In this document: positions 11,308-22,993 of the stretch, in pieces
Position numbering within the stretch: the stretch's first letter is position 1
Layout: every line of letters starts with the position of its first letter
Assembly: GCA_951812925.1 (NCBI GenBank)
Contig: OX638368.1
Span: 3,162,001-3,226,000, forward strand
Source: Calliopum simillimum
Taxonomy: Eukaryota; Arthropoda; Insecta; Diptera; Lauxaniidae
Length of the DNA stretch: 64,000 nt
Reading direction: 5' to 3'
Position numbers and translations under genes: made by a program
The notes under the pieces: generated by a model
The model's database searches: none
What the model was told of the DNA's origin: nothing
The model's input: the letters and a program-made list of their open reading frames with translations, nothing else

Positions 11308-11573
11308 GTTGGAAATATAAAATTTCTATAATCGAAACCCCAGCACTAATTAGAGAAAGGCTGACATCTACAGAAAAAGGTAAATATATTTGTAGAAACT
11401 TGAAATCTGGATCAAGGAGCTAGCTAACGATCAGCCTACACTTAGGTCTACTACACCTTTTGCTCTAGATGAACTATTACACCTGTTTATGGTTGATATT
11501 TATGGTAGTAACCTCAGCTGTTAGTATAAAGTTGCCTTGCTCAGGACAGAGCAAAACTATTACATACTTTAAT

Positions 11574-11719
11574 TCTGTGCAAAGATGGCAAAACCAGATA
11601 TAGAGCATTTTTTGTGAAAACGAGTTCATGATCCGGGGTATTGTCCTCGGTGAGATCTACAATCCTCATCCTGAAAAATTATGAAAAATTGCGATACTTT
11701 TTTTGCCAACTTTGTACAT
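11574..11719. mobile_element. Small MITE, CTGTGCAAAGATGG family, copy 1
   Basis: Starts CTGTGCAAAGATGGCAAAAC and ends with the degenerate inverted counterpart GCCAACTTTGTACAT. The interior (TTTTTGTGAAAA, GAGATC, TGAAAAATTATGAAAA) matches the better preserved copy at 23425-23642. Confidence 0.6.
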
Positions 11720-12984
11720 AATTATGTATATGTGTTCGCATATAAAATAAGTTACCAACTGTTATCAACAAAATTTTAGAGAGTAAGCTTAATTTTACTC
11801 TCAGCAAGACAAAAAACTACAAAAGTACGAAAACAGAAAATTGTTGAAAAATTGTTAGGGATTAATTACTCTAAGAATACTCGTAGCAAAAAACATTTGG
11901 AAATAAGCCCTTTTGTTCTAAAACGTTTGGAAATAAGCCTTTTTGTTTCGAAATTACTCTTATTTCACCATTAGGAAGTTTATGCTGATGTCTATAGGCA
12001 TGGTATGTAAGCACCTGAATAGCCTAGGGCATATAAAAAATATTAAAGTTTTTTTAGCCACTTTTCGAAATACGTCTTTTTGTATCAAACTCTAAAAATG
12101 TCTATGAAATTATATGGAAATACCCCTTTTTCTTCTGAAATGCGACTTTTGATCACGATTTTATCTTGGAAAAATGCATTTTTTGTGATTAATTTTGAAC
12201 TAGAGGATGCATTTTAGCATAGTAATGGCGATGGTATTCTTAGGTTTGTTCGAGGTTGGAAGTGGTTTTACGCCCTTTTGAAAAATCACTCCTCAATTGC
12301 TATCAAAGATTCTATTCAATCGTTAGGTCGAATCAAGAAATTTTGTCAGTTGGAACCTTGTCAAGCCAAGGTCTCGATATTAGTTTAATTTCAACATTTA
12401 GTAGTTTTTGGTCATATAATAGGATGGCGCACATGTCATTTGATAAACTCCTTTAGTAATGACACGAACCTTTTTGCTATATTTTTTGCATAAGCTTCTG
12501 CTGCAAAGATTCTGGCATCAGCTAGATGGGAAAACATTGGGAGTATTCCTTAAAACATGTAAATGGCTCGATAACCTCGCAAACTCGTAATAGTTGTTTT
12601 ACTTGTCAAACTTAGACTGCTAATGTCTTTATCACTCTCTTTTATGTAGCTTGAAGCGTTCCGCGTTATTTCGATATTAGAATAATAGTGATGAATGTAC
12701 ATAATGCGGCGTCCATCGGATCCGAAAATATTATTTTTGCTTTCTATTGGATCCAATAATATAATATTTGCTTTCCATCGGATCGATAGACGCCGTAAGG
12801 TCTGGCACAAGGGAAATAAAACCCTAAACTTTTATAACTTAAAAGCAACAATTTTACATGATGGTGTGTCGTGGGCTGTTCTTGGCTCATAGAATGGGGA
12901 AACTTAAACTTAACAGTGGCAATATGGATAGACATGAACATCAGTCCAATTCCACAAAAAAAATTTCCACCCAGTAATTAAAAA
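11720..12984. other. Intergenic stretch without supported genes
   Basis: AT-rich sequence. A short imperfect palindromic patch at about 12703-12797 contains GCGGCGTCCATCGGATCC and GGATCGATAGACGCCGT in opposite orientation. Overlapping short frames on both strands are explained by this symmetry. No gene is supported. Confidence 0.4.
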
Positions 12985-13300
12985 ATGGGTTCACCACAAG
13001 ATGACTTCTTATTTTCAAAAGACAATGACCCTAAATACACATCCTGGGACACTTCTGTACAACACCAAAGGGATTAAAACACCACCGCGATATTCTTTTT
13101 CGAATCCAATAGAATTTTTTTGGTCTTATCAAGTGGAAAGGTCAAAAAATACCATATTTTATCAAAAAAATGTGCTCAAAGAAAAATGGGAAAAAACACC
13201 GACCGAAAATGTCGTAAAGGGATAGAATCCTCGCAAAGATGTTTAGATGATGTTTCCACAAATAATGGCTACCATGGATATTATTAAAAATGCCTTTTTT
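12985..13300 (+). pseudogene. Tc1-like transposase C-terminal relic
   Basis: In shifting plus-strand frames one reads KDNDPKYTSWDTS, then SNPIEFFW (family NPIE-LW), then SSQRCLDD and NNGYHGYY. These are the order and motifs of the Tc1 transposase C-terminal half (DNDPKHTS, SPDLNPIENLW, SMPRRC, NKGY-TKY). Stop codons and frameshifts show it is dead. It is more decayed than the element at 938-2771 and has no recognisable ends. Confidence 0.7.
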
Positions 13301-14868
13301 ACTTGATAAATAATCTCGAAGCAAAAGTTTACTAAAAAGCAAAATACTTTTGTGACATTATAAAAAAGATGAATAAATCATTTCTTTGCTATTAAAGTGA
13401 TTAGAACACATCATTTTGATTTTCTTATGATGTGGTATCATAGTTAACGTTCCATTGACTCGAAGTTTATAAAAAAAATATTACTTTTCTAAGAATGAAA
13501 CGGCTAAAAATTGAGTATTAATTCGAATTTTTGAGTATTTTTCGTATGCAAAATACATCTGTGACTCACTGTATATCTGTTAAGTATTATATGGAAGTCT
13601 CAATAAAAATTAACTTACTTATTTACTCATAATAGTTGTCAAAATCAGTACGAGTTTTGACAGTTTTACGAGGTTTTCGAGGCATATACACGTTTTAAGG
13701 AATACCCTTATTGTTTTTCTTCATTTTGCTTTTAGTACAGTGGCGGCCATAAAAATTATTCCTTCTGACTATTTACCACTATTTCAGTTTACGCCATCAC
13801 CTTCGTCTTTATTTTACCCCAACAATAACATTCTGAATAAAAAACATGTCCATATTTTATATAAATTTTATATTTATTTCAACTTTTGTGAAAAACAAAA
13901 CAAAACGAAAACTCTACGTATAACTTGAATCTTATTAAAATGAATAATGATGCAATATTATTTCGCATTTTTTGTTTGGTTTATTAAATATAACATGATT
14001 TCTTGGTTTTTAATGCATTAAAAAGTTTTAATTAAGTTAACAAGTGAATTTTTTTAATTGGTACATAATCGTTCATTATGAAAACCACCAAGAATTAAGA
14101 GATACAGACTTAAATACAGCATTCATTAACAATCAATTTTGAAGAATTAAATTCATACATTAACATGCATATTCTTCATTAATAAAAGTTTAATATAAAA
14201 AAACTTTTTTTTTACTTCTACGCGTAGGTATGTTAAAAGATTTAACGAAAGGCATGAAGAAATCAAGAATTCAGGAAGCTCAACGCTTTGAGTTAATGAT
14301 TGAAAACTAATTTTTCTACAATGTCTAACTTAAAACAAAAACAAAAAAATTGTGTTTTTTTTTTTTCTTAAAAAGATTGGTTGTGGTTGTAAGTAAAAAT
14401 TATAGAAAATTTGCACTAACAAATTCGCAAAATAAAGATACGTCCGAATGAAAAATACAACTACATACAAAAATAAATTATATATATATTTATGATAGTT
14501 TCGCTAAATTGCAATTTAAGGCACTTTTTTAATAAAAAATTTATTCAAATACACTCGCACACACACATTTACATATTTTCTTTGTTAACAATAATGAACA
14601 CACTCACATGACTCAGGACCATTACCATTAATATTCGAATTCAAATTGTGACTGCGAAGACACTTCCCATGTCATGTAAGTCTGTTTTGTATTGGCATGC
14701 TACACTTCTTCATGGAAACATAAAATCATCAAAATCATTTCAAAATTCCACAAAAAAGTGTCCGCAAAAAGGGCATATCTCTCATTACAAACTTTTTAGC
14801 TTGAATGTTTTGAAATTCCAAAAAGTTCAATAAAGAACTTCTTCTAAGCTTAACGTAAAATTTGTTCA
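13301..14868. other. Intergenic stretch without supported genes
   Basis: AT-rich sequence between the Tc1 relic and the 3' end of gene A. No coding or repeat structure I could support; it may include 3' UTR of gene A at its right edge. Confidence 0.4.
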
Positions 14869-14878
14869 TTTATTTATT
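14869..14878 (-). terminator. Poly(A) signals of gene A
   Basis: Two overlapping AATAAA hexamers on the minus strand (plus-strand TTTATTTATT), about 170 bases beyond the gene A stop codon. Confidence 0.55.
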
Positions 14879-15044
14879 AGTGGTAAAAGTTTGTTTTGGG
14901 GAAAATGTCACCCAATTTTTCCATATTGTTTTTTTTTGCATTGACTAGCTTAATTTTGTGATTTTCACTAATTTTCAGACATTCTAAAGAAAAAAAAAGG
15001 GGAAAACTATAAAGTAACTGCCACTAATCCGTTCAAGCAAGTGT

Positions 15045-18000
15045 TTAGCAAGTGACCACTTTCGGTTTAGGACAATCTGCTTTACGGTTTACTGGATCAT
15101 AATAGTAAATGCTTGGTGTCCAAAGTGCGTTAATCGCTTTATTGCTGTCCGCTAGTATTGGATCTTTACGATCATTTCTTTTCAGCAAACTTTTGCACTT
15201 CTCCCTGACCAAGTCCATTTTGTTATCGTTTCTATCGATACATAAATCCTCGAAATTATCATCAATTTTCGGTTGCGCAAGAAGTACAATCTTATGTGGT
15301 TCTGTAACGTCGATATCGCAAATGACGGCTGCCTCGTGATTACAGTGAAAATAACGATTGGTCAAATGTCCATCTACGTAAATCTATGAGAGAAACCATA
15401 ATTTAGATTAATTTCATTGAATAGAATAAGTCTAAAAAACCTCATAGCCTCCAATTCCATAGCAGTCGTGTATATTCCACTTAACATATAATGAGGATGA
15501 GCCCAAATCAGTAACATCCATAATCGTCACCGGAAAGCTTTGCCGTGGGCAAATTGACGGCTGCTTCGGACGCTGTGTTATAAAGAATTCACTATTCAGC
15601 AGGCGCGCTCTGCACCATTAAAGTGGTTTGTACTTACTTGTGGGCCGAATTTAGTGCGCCTCGCAGCCTCCATAGCATCCAAATCCATTATGATCGAGTC
15701 AATAAAGTATTTCTAGAAAAGTTTTATATAATAAGTTACGGGCGAGTTTTAAACTTTGGCAGACTTACCATTTCAGTGACACCACCATCATTCAAGACTT
15801 GTTCAGGCGTGGCAATGGTGTTGCAGACATTACACTGCTGCTTGGCACGCATTGCTTTACAGTGACAGCAATCGCAACAGCATGGGTCGCTCTTTTCCCT
15901 GGTTTTTTCCTTTTTTATCTCGCATTCATCATCTCTGTTTTGTTGGCAACATACATCGTTTTGATTCGTTTCTTTATTACAAGGACATTCTTCTTCTTTC
16001 TCTGTGGGACATTCTTCTATCTTTTTAGGACATTCTTCTACCTTTTTAGGACATTCTTCTATCTTTTTAGGACATTCTTCTTTCTTTTTAGGACACTCTT
16101 CTTTTTTTGGCTCATGACACTCACAATCACAATCGCATGGTTCCTCGCCCTTAGGAACAGTCTCACATCGCACATCAACTGGCGTCGTTGTTAGAAACTG
16201 GAGCTTATTTGTACGTCTTGGCCTATCTCCAATTTCACCACTACTTGTAGTACCACACGATGAAAAAGCATACTCAGTGTTGACTGAACGTGGCTTATGA
16301 CAAGGTTTCAGACGCGTAACAGGTGATTTTTTGGCACTATTGCAAGTGCAGTAATCATTATCTGCTGGATTTTCTTCTGGATTACAATTTGATGGTGACT
16401 CTGGCTTCTGTGACTTTGGCTGCTGAATCTCTGCTCCGAAACAGTCAACGACATCTTCATAGGCTGTGGAATTAATTATTTTACCAGACTTTGACCGTTG
16501 AACATTGGATCCGAAGAATTCTTCATATCCCGTGGGCTTCTGTTTAAGAGACTTTGGACGCTGGACACTGGATTCGAAGCAAGTACAAACATCGTCGTCT
16601 TGATGCTTATCACTAGATCGGTCTTTGCAAGGAGAACGTAATGTGGTATCCACACAAATGCATTCAATGTCCGGTTCGATTATTTCTGGCTCACATGAGA
16701 TTCCAGCATTTGGCTGCAGTTCTTCCATTGCGTAGTTAATTGTTTCTGTACCCGGATTCCAATTGAAAAAGCTCTGTTTGTCCATATTACCATGCGAGTA
16801 TTTGTCTTGTTGGCACGGAGAAGCTGTCGTTTCTTGCATACTATTGTAGTTCGGATTTGAACAAGTCAAGTTTGGGGCGATAAAAAGATTGCCGGGAGCC
16901 GTTTGTGTTCCAGATCTAGGACGGAATATTTCGAAGCTTTGTGCTGGTTGACTCATATTCGCTGCTGCTTCTGAGCCTTCGGTGCATTGTCGCGAGCCAG
17001 CTGCACTTTGCGCTTGACCAGGAAGAATTGTAATTTTTATGCTGGATAAATTGGTACGCGAACTGAAGGCACACACATCAGCCTCGTCATTTCCAATAGC
17101 GCTAATATTACGAATCTTTCGTTTTACCGGTGGCTCTTGAGTTTTTGTATTTTCATCGTCACTAATAAGATGAACAACTTCATGCAACAACTGTAAGATG
17201 ACTATATTTCTAGCTTTACTCTCTGACTTTCCGGGCTTTTTGTGCTTCTTCGATTGACGATTTTTCCGACCACTTTGTGTTAAGTCTTGTTCGGAAGACT
17301 CTGAGCTTAAAGAATAGAACACCTCATCAGAGAGGTACGAGCAACCAATAACGGTGCGAGTCGGTTTAGCCGACACAGTTGATGATTCTTGAGTTTCAGT
17401 ATCAGTTGTTTGATATGTGCAAGGTGTGGTACCTTCAGAATCTTGAGGATGAGAATTCATATCTTGTGGAACGAGTGAAGTTTCTTGGCACGGTCGTGTA
17501 GGCGGAGCAAAACTGATTTGCCCCTGTTGTTGTTCCATAGCACTACAGTATGGACACTTTTGTACTTGACAGACGCAGGGATTTGTGGTTTTATGTGCAC
17601 TATAGGTATGAGATGGTGGATGAGTTGCTGATGGTTGTGCAGACCTCTGGTCATCATAATAGCTCAGAGTAGGCTGCATAACTGGCATTGGCGTAGAAGG
17701 GGCAAGAGATTCCGCATACCGACAAGGAGATGTTCGCTGTTGAGGTGGTTCAGATGTTGCACCAAAGACTGGCTTCTGCTCGTTGTAATTGTTGTAATTA
17801 TTTTGACTTGACTGTGCTTGTGAATATGTTACAATGGGAAGTGCTGATGGTTCACAAGGCATATAATCTTTTAATGACCTCTGCTCGTTGTAATTATTTT
17901 GGCGTGACTGTGCTGGTGAATACGAAACAATGGGAAGTGGGCATGATTCACAAGGCATATAGTCTTTTGATGGTGCGCTCTGCTCGTTGTAATTATTTTG

Positions 18001-18971
18001 GAAGGACTGCGCTGGTGAATATGTAACAATGGGAAGTGGACATGATTCATAAGGCATATAGTCTCTTGATGACTCGTTAAGATTTTTGCAGTTGCATGTT
18101 TGCGAATTAGATTGCGTTGTTCTGGCAGGTCTCTGTTCATAGTAATTACTCTGAATCAATTCTGATGGTACTTGGCAACCTGATGGTTCACTTTGTAGCT
18201 CTCTACTATCCAGTGGCTGACAATTACATCGAGGAGCTTGAACTTGAGCTTGAGCTCGAGATGTGAAAGGTGGTGGCTGCTCCGTGCATTTTTCGTAGTG
18301 TTGAGCTAAGTTCCTTTCATATGGTATTTCGTCACTATTGTCACAGGAACAAACTTGCTCTGGTGGAGTTACCTCTGATTGACATTCTGGCTTACACTCT
18401 AGTTGTCGACGCACTGGTGCACTATTACCACTGAATGGACGATAACGTTCTGGACTTATATCAACTGATGACATACCGGGTTGTACATTTCGTGATTGCA
18501 AAATATTTTCTTGGGATTGTGTTAATGGTGCTACATCATCTCTTTGACGTAAGCAACTGAAGGGGCTACGTTTTCTGTTTTTCTTCTGAGAAGGAGAGCT
18601 CGCACAAGCGCATCTGTCATCTAGTGATTTTGGGAAACACACGTTCGCTGTGTTCTGTGCTTGGCTCTCTACACGGTCGTAAGTATTCATACATTGGAAA
18701 GGTTGTTTTGGTGCTGCGCCTCCGCAATCTGGTGGCGTATAATTGTAATTGGTTGGGTAATGGCATTGTGGCGTGGCTCTTTCTGATCTATTGGAGCATG
18801 TTGGTTGCGTGTTGATCGGTTGACAAGGTTTCTCGGGTTGCCTGTTTGGTGAGGTATCGATGTTTGTATTTGGTCTAGCTATGCAACAAACGGGTGATGA
18901 TGTATCTTGGGTTTCATCTAAATATTGGTTATTTCGGTAATGATCAGTTTGGGTTTGGTTGTTTGAGTGGC
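15045..18971 (-). CDS. Gene A: Cys/Pro/Gln-rich disordered protein with C-terminal FN3-like domain
   Basis: Minus strand. Exons 18971-15769, 15712-15638, 15572-15441 and 15383-15045 join with GT-AG sites, all in phase 0, into an open frame of about 1248 residues. The first visible exon opens with two bases completing a split codon after TTTCTTTAG, so an upstream exon is missing. If the ATG at 18690 were used, the protein would be 1155 residues. Most of it is low-complexity, rich in Gln, Pro, Ser and CxC/CxxC pairs. It has three 32-33 residue repeats (DYMPCESCPLPIV core, about 17780-18075) and about five 7-residue ECPKK(I/V/K)E repeats (16008-16110). Across the last three exons there is an FN3-like beta fold (SFPVTIMDV, LYVKWNIHDC, GGYEIYVDG, HKIVLLAQP). 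Function unknown; a structural scaffold is an inference only. Confidence 0.8.
16008..16110 (-). repeat. 21-bp coding minisatellite (ECPKK repeats)
   Basis: Five near-identical 21-bp units (plus-strand phrase GGACATTCTTCTATCTTTTTA) encode tandem E-C-P-K-K-x-E inside gene A. Because the unit is a multiple of three, copy-number change would keep the frame, so length polymorphism is likely. Confidence 0.85.
17780..18075 (-). repeat. Three tandem 96-99 bp coding repeats in gene A
   Basis: The phrase GGCATATAGTCTTTTGATGG or a close variant recurs at 17858, 17954 and 18053, giving protein units of 32-33 residues containing DYMPCE, LPIVTYS, AQS and QNNYNEQ. The first and last protein units differ by a few substitutions and one short NNY duplication. 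Confidence 0.85.
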
Positions 18972-19203
18972 CTAAAGAAAAGAAGGAAAAAAAAAAACAG
19001 AAAGAGAAATACAGATTAAAGAATAAGTCAAGTTCAGACCAAAAATGCTAGAAAATATTAAGAAGAACTTGATAAAAAGAATTTGATAACTAGAAAGATC
19101 ATAAATCAAATAACGAAGTATACTCCAATGTAATAATCGAATCGACATAAGCAAAAAAGACAACTGTGACGAACTTATTGCATTTTTCAAATTATAATCG
19201 TCT

Positions 19204-19209
19204 TTTATT
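19204..19209 (-). terminator. Poly(A) signal of gene B
   Basis: AATAAA on the minus strand lies about 105 bases after the gene B stop and before the first visible exon of gene A. It supports gene B as a separate transcript. Confidence 0.6.
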
Positions 19210-19312
19210 GAAAAATCTTTTAAGTATTTTTGTAATATTTATGTATTGGTTAGCCACATTTAAAAAAAAAAAAACAAAAAACAAAAGACTTCTATACAAT
19301 TTACAACTTTGG

Positions 19313-22159
19313 TTACGGCTTGGGGCGAGTGAATGGTATAATCTCCGTCACTTCAGAAAGTGATATTTCTCTACCCTGTTCCTTAGTGTCGAGCTTATCA
19401 TCAGCAGTCCACATTTCATGGCCATACAACTCTAAGAACTTGGCTTCGGCCTTCTCTCTGCATGGACAAACATCGAAGAATGAAGTTTTGCTACAATCAG
19501 TATCCTTTGCGGCGAATTCGTCGAAGATGTTACCACGTTCGCGGCACTTGCACACTTTGATTTTCTGATGGTTAAGCCGATCAATTTGACTATCGGTGGC
19601 ACGTGGCCTCCAAGGGCATAAGCAGCAACCGCATTTGTATGGACAAAAGACATTTCCATCCTCATCTATAAGTGGGCTCGGGTCGTAACGGCACGGTGTA
19701 CAGAGCTTAAGTTCTCTGTGTTGTGGATGCGCTAAGCGATAGAGGCGGCGCGGTTTCGGTGGTGGTTCTGGTTTTTCAGCCGGCTTAACAGCTGCGGATA
19801 TAATACCAGTAATATCAGGAACACCAGCAGTGGGTTTAGGACGAGCCTGACAATTACAAGCTTTCACTTCTTTCATAGGAGACTTGACATCATCTAATAT
19901 ATGACATGTACACGGCACGAACGGTTTTGGGCATTCAGGTGGTTTAGCTACTTCCACCGGCCTAGTTTTGGGATCAACATAATTCTTATTACACATGCAC
20001 ATAATCTCATCCTTCATGACTGATTTTATATTTTCCATTATCTGGCATGTACATTTAGGTTGTTTTGTTGGAGTTTCTTCAACTTGACAGCTGCAAGTTT
20101 TTTTGTCACTCATTGCTGATTTCACATCATCGAGACCTTGACATGGACATGTTGCTTTTGCTGCCTTTTCAGCAATGGCTGCAGCGTCAATTTCAATTTT
20201 TACCTCACCACACGGACTAGTTTCCTTCTGACAAGGTGATTTAGCTGGTTGAGGTGAGCTGGGTGCTTGTGCTTTGGCGCATGTATGTTGTGGGGCTTCC
20301 GGTGCTTTAGCAGAGCATGTATGTTGAGGAAACTCCGCTGCTCTTTCGGTTTTTGGTTGCGGTTGGCCTTGGTATACATTTGCATGACCTATTTGCGATT
20401 CCATTTGCCTAGATTCTTGAGGCTGGTATCTCAGCTGGCATGTGCACATTAAATGCTCGTTTTGCATAGGCTGCTGAGCAGAGTATAATGAACCCGCCGT
20501 AAGGTGTGCGGCATTGAAAGAAGGTTCATTTTGCTGAGGACGCCGGGTGGGATATGCGTTATGTTGATAATTCTGGGGCTGCCTGAATTCCTGAGTCTGA
20601 TATAACGGACACGAATATGGACATTTGCCAGATGGCTCAGTTTGCATGTCCTGAACCTGATATTGGGGATATGCATATTGGTGCATAGGAGGTGGTTCCA
20701 TAAGCTGCTGAGGTGGATATGCTTGATATTGAGGCTGTTGTTGTTCAATTGCTCTAGCTGCTGCTGCTTGAGCCTGACATACCATACAATGACATGAAAC
20801 AGTCATCCCTTCAGGGGACTTATTTGTGGGTTGTGACTGGATTTGATTGTCACCTGTGCTATAATCCATTGGAGTCATTGGTTGCGCTGGCCTTGAGGCT
20901 GATATTATCGCCGTACGTATAGGTTCCATGCATGATTCCTTTTTCATTTCAGGTGCGGCGGTAGCACTTATTTTTGGTGGTTGCGCGTTTTGTCCATGAG
21001 AGTACTGTAAGTGTATTGTCACTGGTATTGTTAATGTCAATGGATCTGCGGGTGCATCATTCGGATTCACACGCTCTGGTGCAGAACTATGGCTTTGGCC
21101 AACACCCGAACATTCTCGAGACAGAGCAGATGGTGCTGTCGAACTAGGAGCTTGCACAGGATTTACAAGCGCTGTCTGTACTGCAGACGGTTGTTTTCCA
21201 CAAGTGTGAGCAGGAGGCGCCGGTGTCGGTGACGGCTTAGGTGCTGCAGCTGCAGGACATGGCGACGGCACCTTCGGCACTGCAGGACATGGCGACGGCA
21301 ACTTTGGCACTGGTTGGCTTGGCGATGGTTGTTTGGCCGTCGACGGAGCCTGCTGAGAGTTGATGCCAATAGGCTGAGAGTTGATGCCACCAGGCAACTT
21401 GCAACTACATTTCTTTCCTTTTCCCTTTTTGATGGCTTCATCCAAAGCTTTAAGAAGCTTGTGTGAAGTGCAAACAACCTGCTTAAGTGTTCCGCGAAAA
21501 GCTTGCGGATCATCTAGGTTCTTTAACGTCGAACAAAAATCTTTTTGCTTACTGGAGCCTCCTTCTTTTTGCACAATGTCTTTGCTTGCACTTTGTTGTT
21601 TGTCTTTTTCTTCTTTAATGCAATCTCCCCCCTTTTGAGGCGGTTCAGATCCTGTCGGCGTTAACGGTAACTTTGCTGGACATTCTGCACCTTCACAACC
21701 GGCCAATACTGGCTGTAGCTGTGGCTGTGCACCTTCGCAACTCGCAAATACTGGCTGTGGCTTTGGCATTTCACTGTCTGGACAATGAGCTGGTTGAGAT
21801 GGTACCTCTACTGGTGGATCTGAACATACAGAAACGGCTCTCGGTTCTCTAACCGAAGGTGACGAGGCATTTGCCATGTCATAATCGCTAAAGCAATCAT
21901 AGAAGACATCATACTCACTAGGAGTTTCCATGAAGTTTGGCTCAACAAATAAAATCTGTGTCGAGTTGTTCCTTGCGTTGGCATATCTTGCAGGACAAGA
22001 ACGTTCTGCAGATCTTGTCGATTGCTGCGAACTTGGATTTTGCATGGCATCCTGGCGCGATGATTGTTGGGACCACTGACGTGGCGTGAACATTTTTTCA
22101 GACGCCTGTTTATTCACTGGGCATGACTGGCGATCGCAACATTTTCTGCCACCGTCCAT
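19313..22159 (-). CDS. Gene B: intronless Cys-rich 948-residue protein, function unknown
   Basis: One uninterrupted minus-strand frame from ATG at 22159 (context AACATGG, with an in-frame TAA about 42 bases upstream) to TAA at 19313. The N-terminal two thirds are low-complexity and rich in Pro, Gln, Ser and Ala, with blocks such as VPKVPSPCPA and runs of Gln/Tyr. Toward the C terminus (about 19860-20160) three units share the pattern CxCQ, L/M-D/E-D/N-(V/I)KS-(A/V/P)M, then CxC. The last 150 residues are better ordered in character, with CTPC, CPYKCGCCLCPW, CKCRERG and CPCRE, suggesting metal binding or disulfides. No signal peptide or membrane span. I recognise no family. Its style resembles gene A immediately downstream on the same strand, so they may be paralogous or co-functional; that is inference. 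Confidence 0.82.
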   Translation of the reverse strand: MDGGRKCCDRQSCPVNKQASEKMFTPRQWSQQSSRQDAMQNPSSQQSTRSAERSCPARYANARNNSTQILFVEPNFMETPSEYDVFYDCFSDYDMANASSPSVREPRAVSVCSDPPVEVPSQPAHCPDSEMPKPQPVFASCEGAQPQLQPVLAGCEGAECPAKLPLTPTGSEPPQKGGDCIKEEKDKQQSASKDIVQKEGGSSKQKDFCSTLKNLDDPQAFRGTLKQVVCTSHKLLKALDEAIKKGKGKKCSCKLPGGINSQPIGINSQQAPSTAKQPSPSQPVPKLPSPCPAVPKVPSPCPAAAAPKPSPTPAPPAHTCGKQPSAVQTALVNPVQAPSSTAPSALSRECSGVGQSHSSAPERVNPNDAPADPLTLTIPVTIHLQYSHGQNAQPPKISATAAPEMKKESCMEPIRTAIISASRPAQPMTPMDYSTGDNQIQSQPTNKSPEGMTVSCHCMVCQAQAAAARAIEQQQPQYQAYPPQQLMEPPPMHQYAYPQYQVQDMQTEPSGKCPYSCPLYQTQEFRQPQNYQHNAYPTRRPQQNEPSFNAAHLTAGSLYSAQQPMQNEHLMCTCQLRYQPQESRQMESQIGHANVYQGQPQPKTERAAEFPQHTCSAKAPEAPQHTCAKAQAPSSPQPAKSPCQKETSPCGEVKIEIDAAAIAEKAAKATCPCQGLDDVKSAMSDKKTCSCQVEETPTKQPKCTCQIMENIKSVMKDEIMCMCNKNYVDPKTRPVEVAKPPECPKPFVPCTCHILDDVKSPMKEVKACNCQARPKPTAGVPDITGIISAAVKPAEKPEPPPKPRRLYRLAHPQHRELKLCTPCRYDPSPLIDEDGNVFCPYKCGCCLCPWRPRATDSQIDRLNHQKIKVCKCRERGNIFDEFAAKDTDCSKTSFFDVCPCREKAEAKFLELYGHEMWTADDKLDTKEQGREISLSEVTEIIPFTRPKP

Positions 22160-22429
22160 GTTGTATAATTTATAACAACAACAACTAACGAAAAGTTAAT
22201 TATACAATAAATTTTGACGGGACTATAAGGAAAAGGTATAATAACAGCGAACGAAAATAAAACAAATTTAACTAATAAAAATTTATAAAAATCTTAAATC
22301 TGACTATCATTTCAAACTAATGTGACAAAATATTTTTTGAAAGTTTTTTGAAGAAAATTTTATAGAAAAGCACTATGGCATAGTTGAGTGTTTTGCTTGC
22401 AGTTACTGTTCTTAGTGCCAGAGTTAAAT

Positions 22430-22993
22430 TTGGTTCAATTATCTCAAAAACCGCTTTCAGTATAGCATTTTGAAACTTTTGCTTCCATGGGAGGTGCCAT
22501 GAGTTGACCTAGTTTTTTCTCAAAGCTTGCAGCTTTTTTCTTAAAGACTGAGTTAAATTTGGTCCAATTATCACAAAAAACGCTTTCAGTAAAGCATTTT
22601 GAAGCTTTTGCTTATATGGGAGGTACCACGCCCTCTTTTCTGAGTTCACTTAGTTTTTGCTCAGAGGTTAAACTTACTATCCTTTGTATCTATGTGTATT
22701 TCACTTGCGTTATCGCAAATAATGCTCTCAATATTTCGTTTTGAATATATCTTTTATATGGGCGGTGGGCGTGTCCGTTTACCGATTTTGCTAATTTCCA
22801 ATCCCAGCTTACTTAGTTTTTCTTGGGAAAATATTTCCACAGGCAGTCACTCAACCGGACAAAAAGGCGGACATGGCTATATCGACTCAGGCGGTGAAAC
22901 TGATCAAGAATATATGTACTTTTCTATACCTCCCACGCCTCCTTCTCTGCGTTATAAACAGAAGGACAAAGTGAAAATTCCCTGGGTGTAGAG
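22430..22993. repeat. Mini-me-like repeat, copy 1
   Basis: Begins with two diverged units of the GGGAGGTGCCA module (phrases CTTTCAGTATAGCATTTTGA and TATGGGAGGTACCACG) and ends with the conserved core GGACATGGCTATATCGACTC, then CTGATCAAGAATATATG and a GGGTGTAGAGTATAAAA tail. The same order occurs at 35966, 37435, 42660 and 46470. A core joined to a tetranucleotide tract on one side and TA-rich DNA on the other fits the dipteran mini-me class. Confidence 0.7.

Noticed and set aside
19142..19150. ATG at 19148 (minus) followed by GTATAC as a first exon for gene A
   Set aside because: The phase would fit, but GTATAC is a weak donor and the site lies in the 3' region of gene B; not enough to model.
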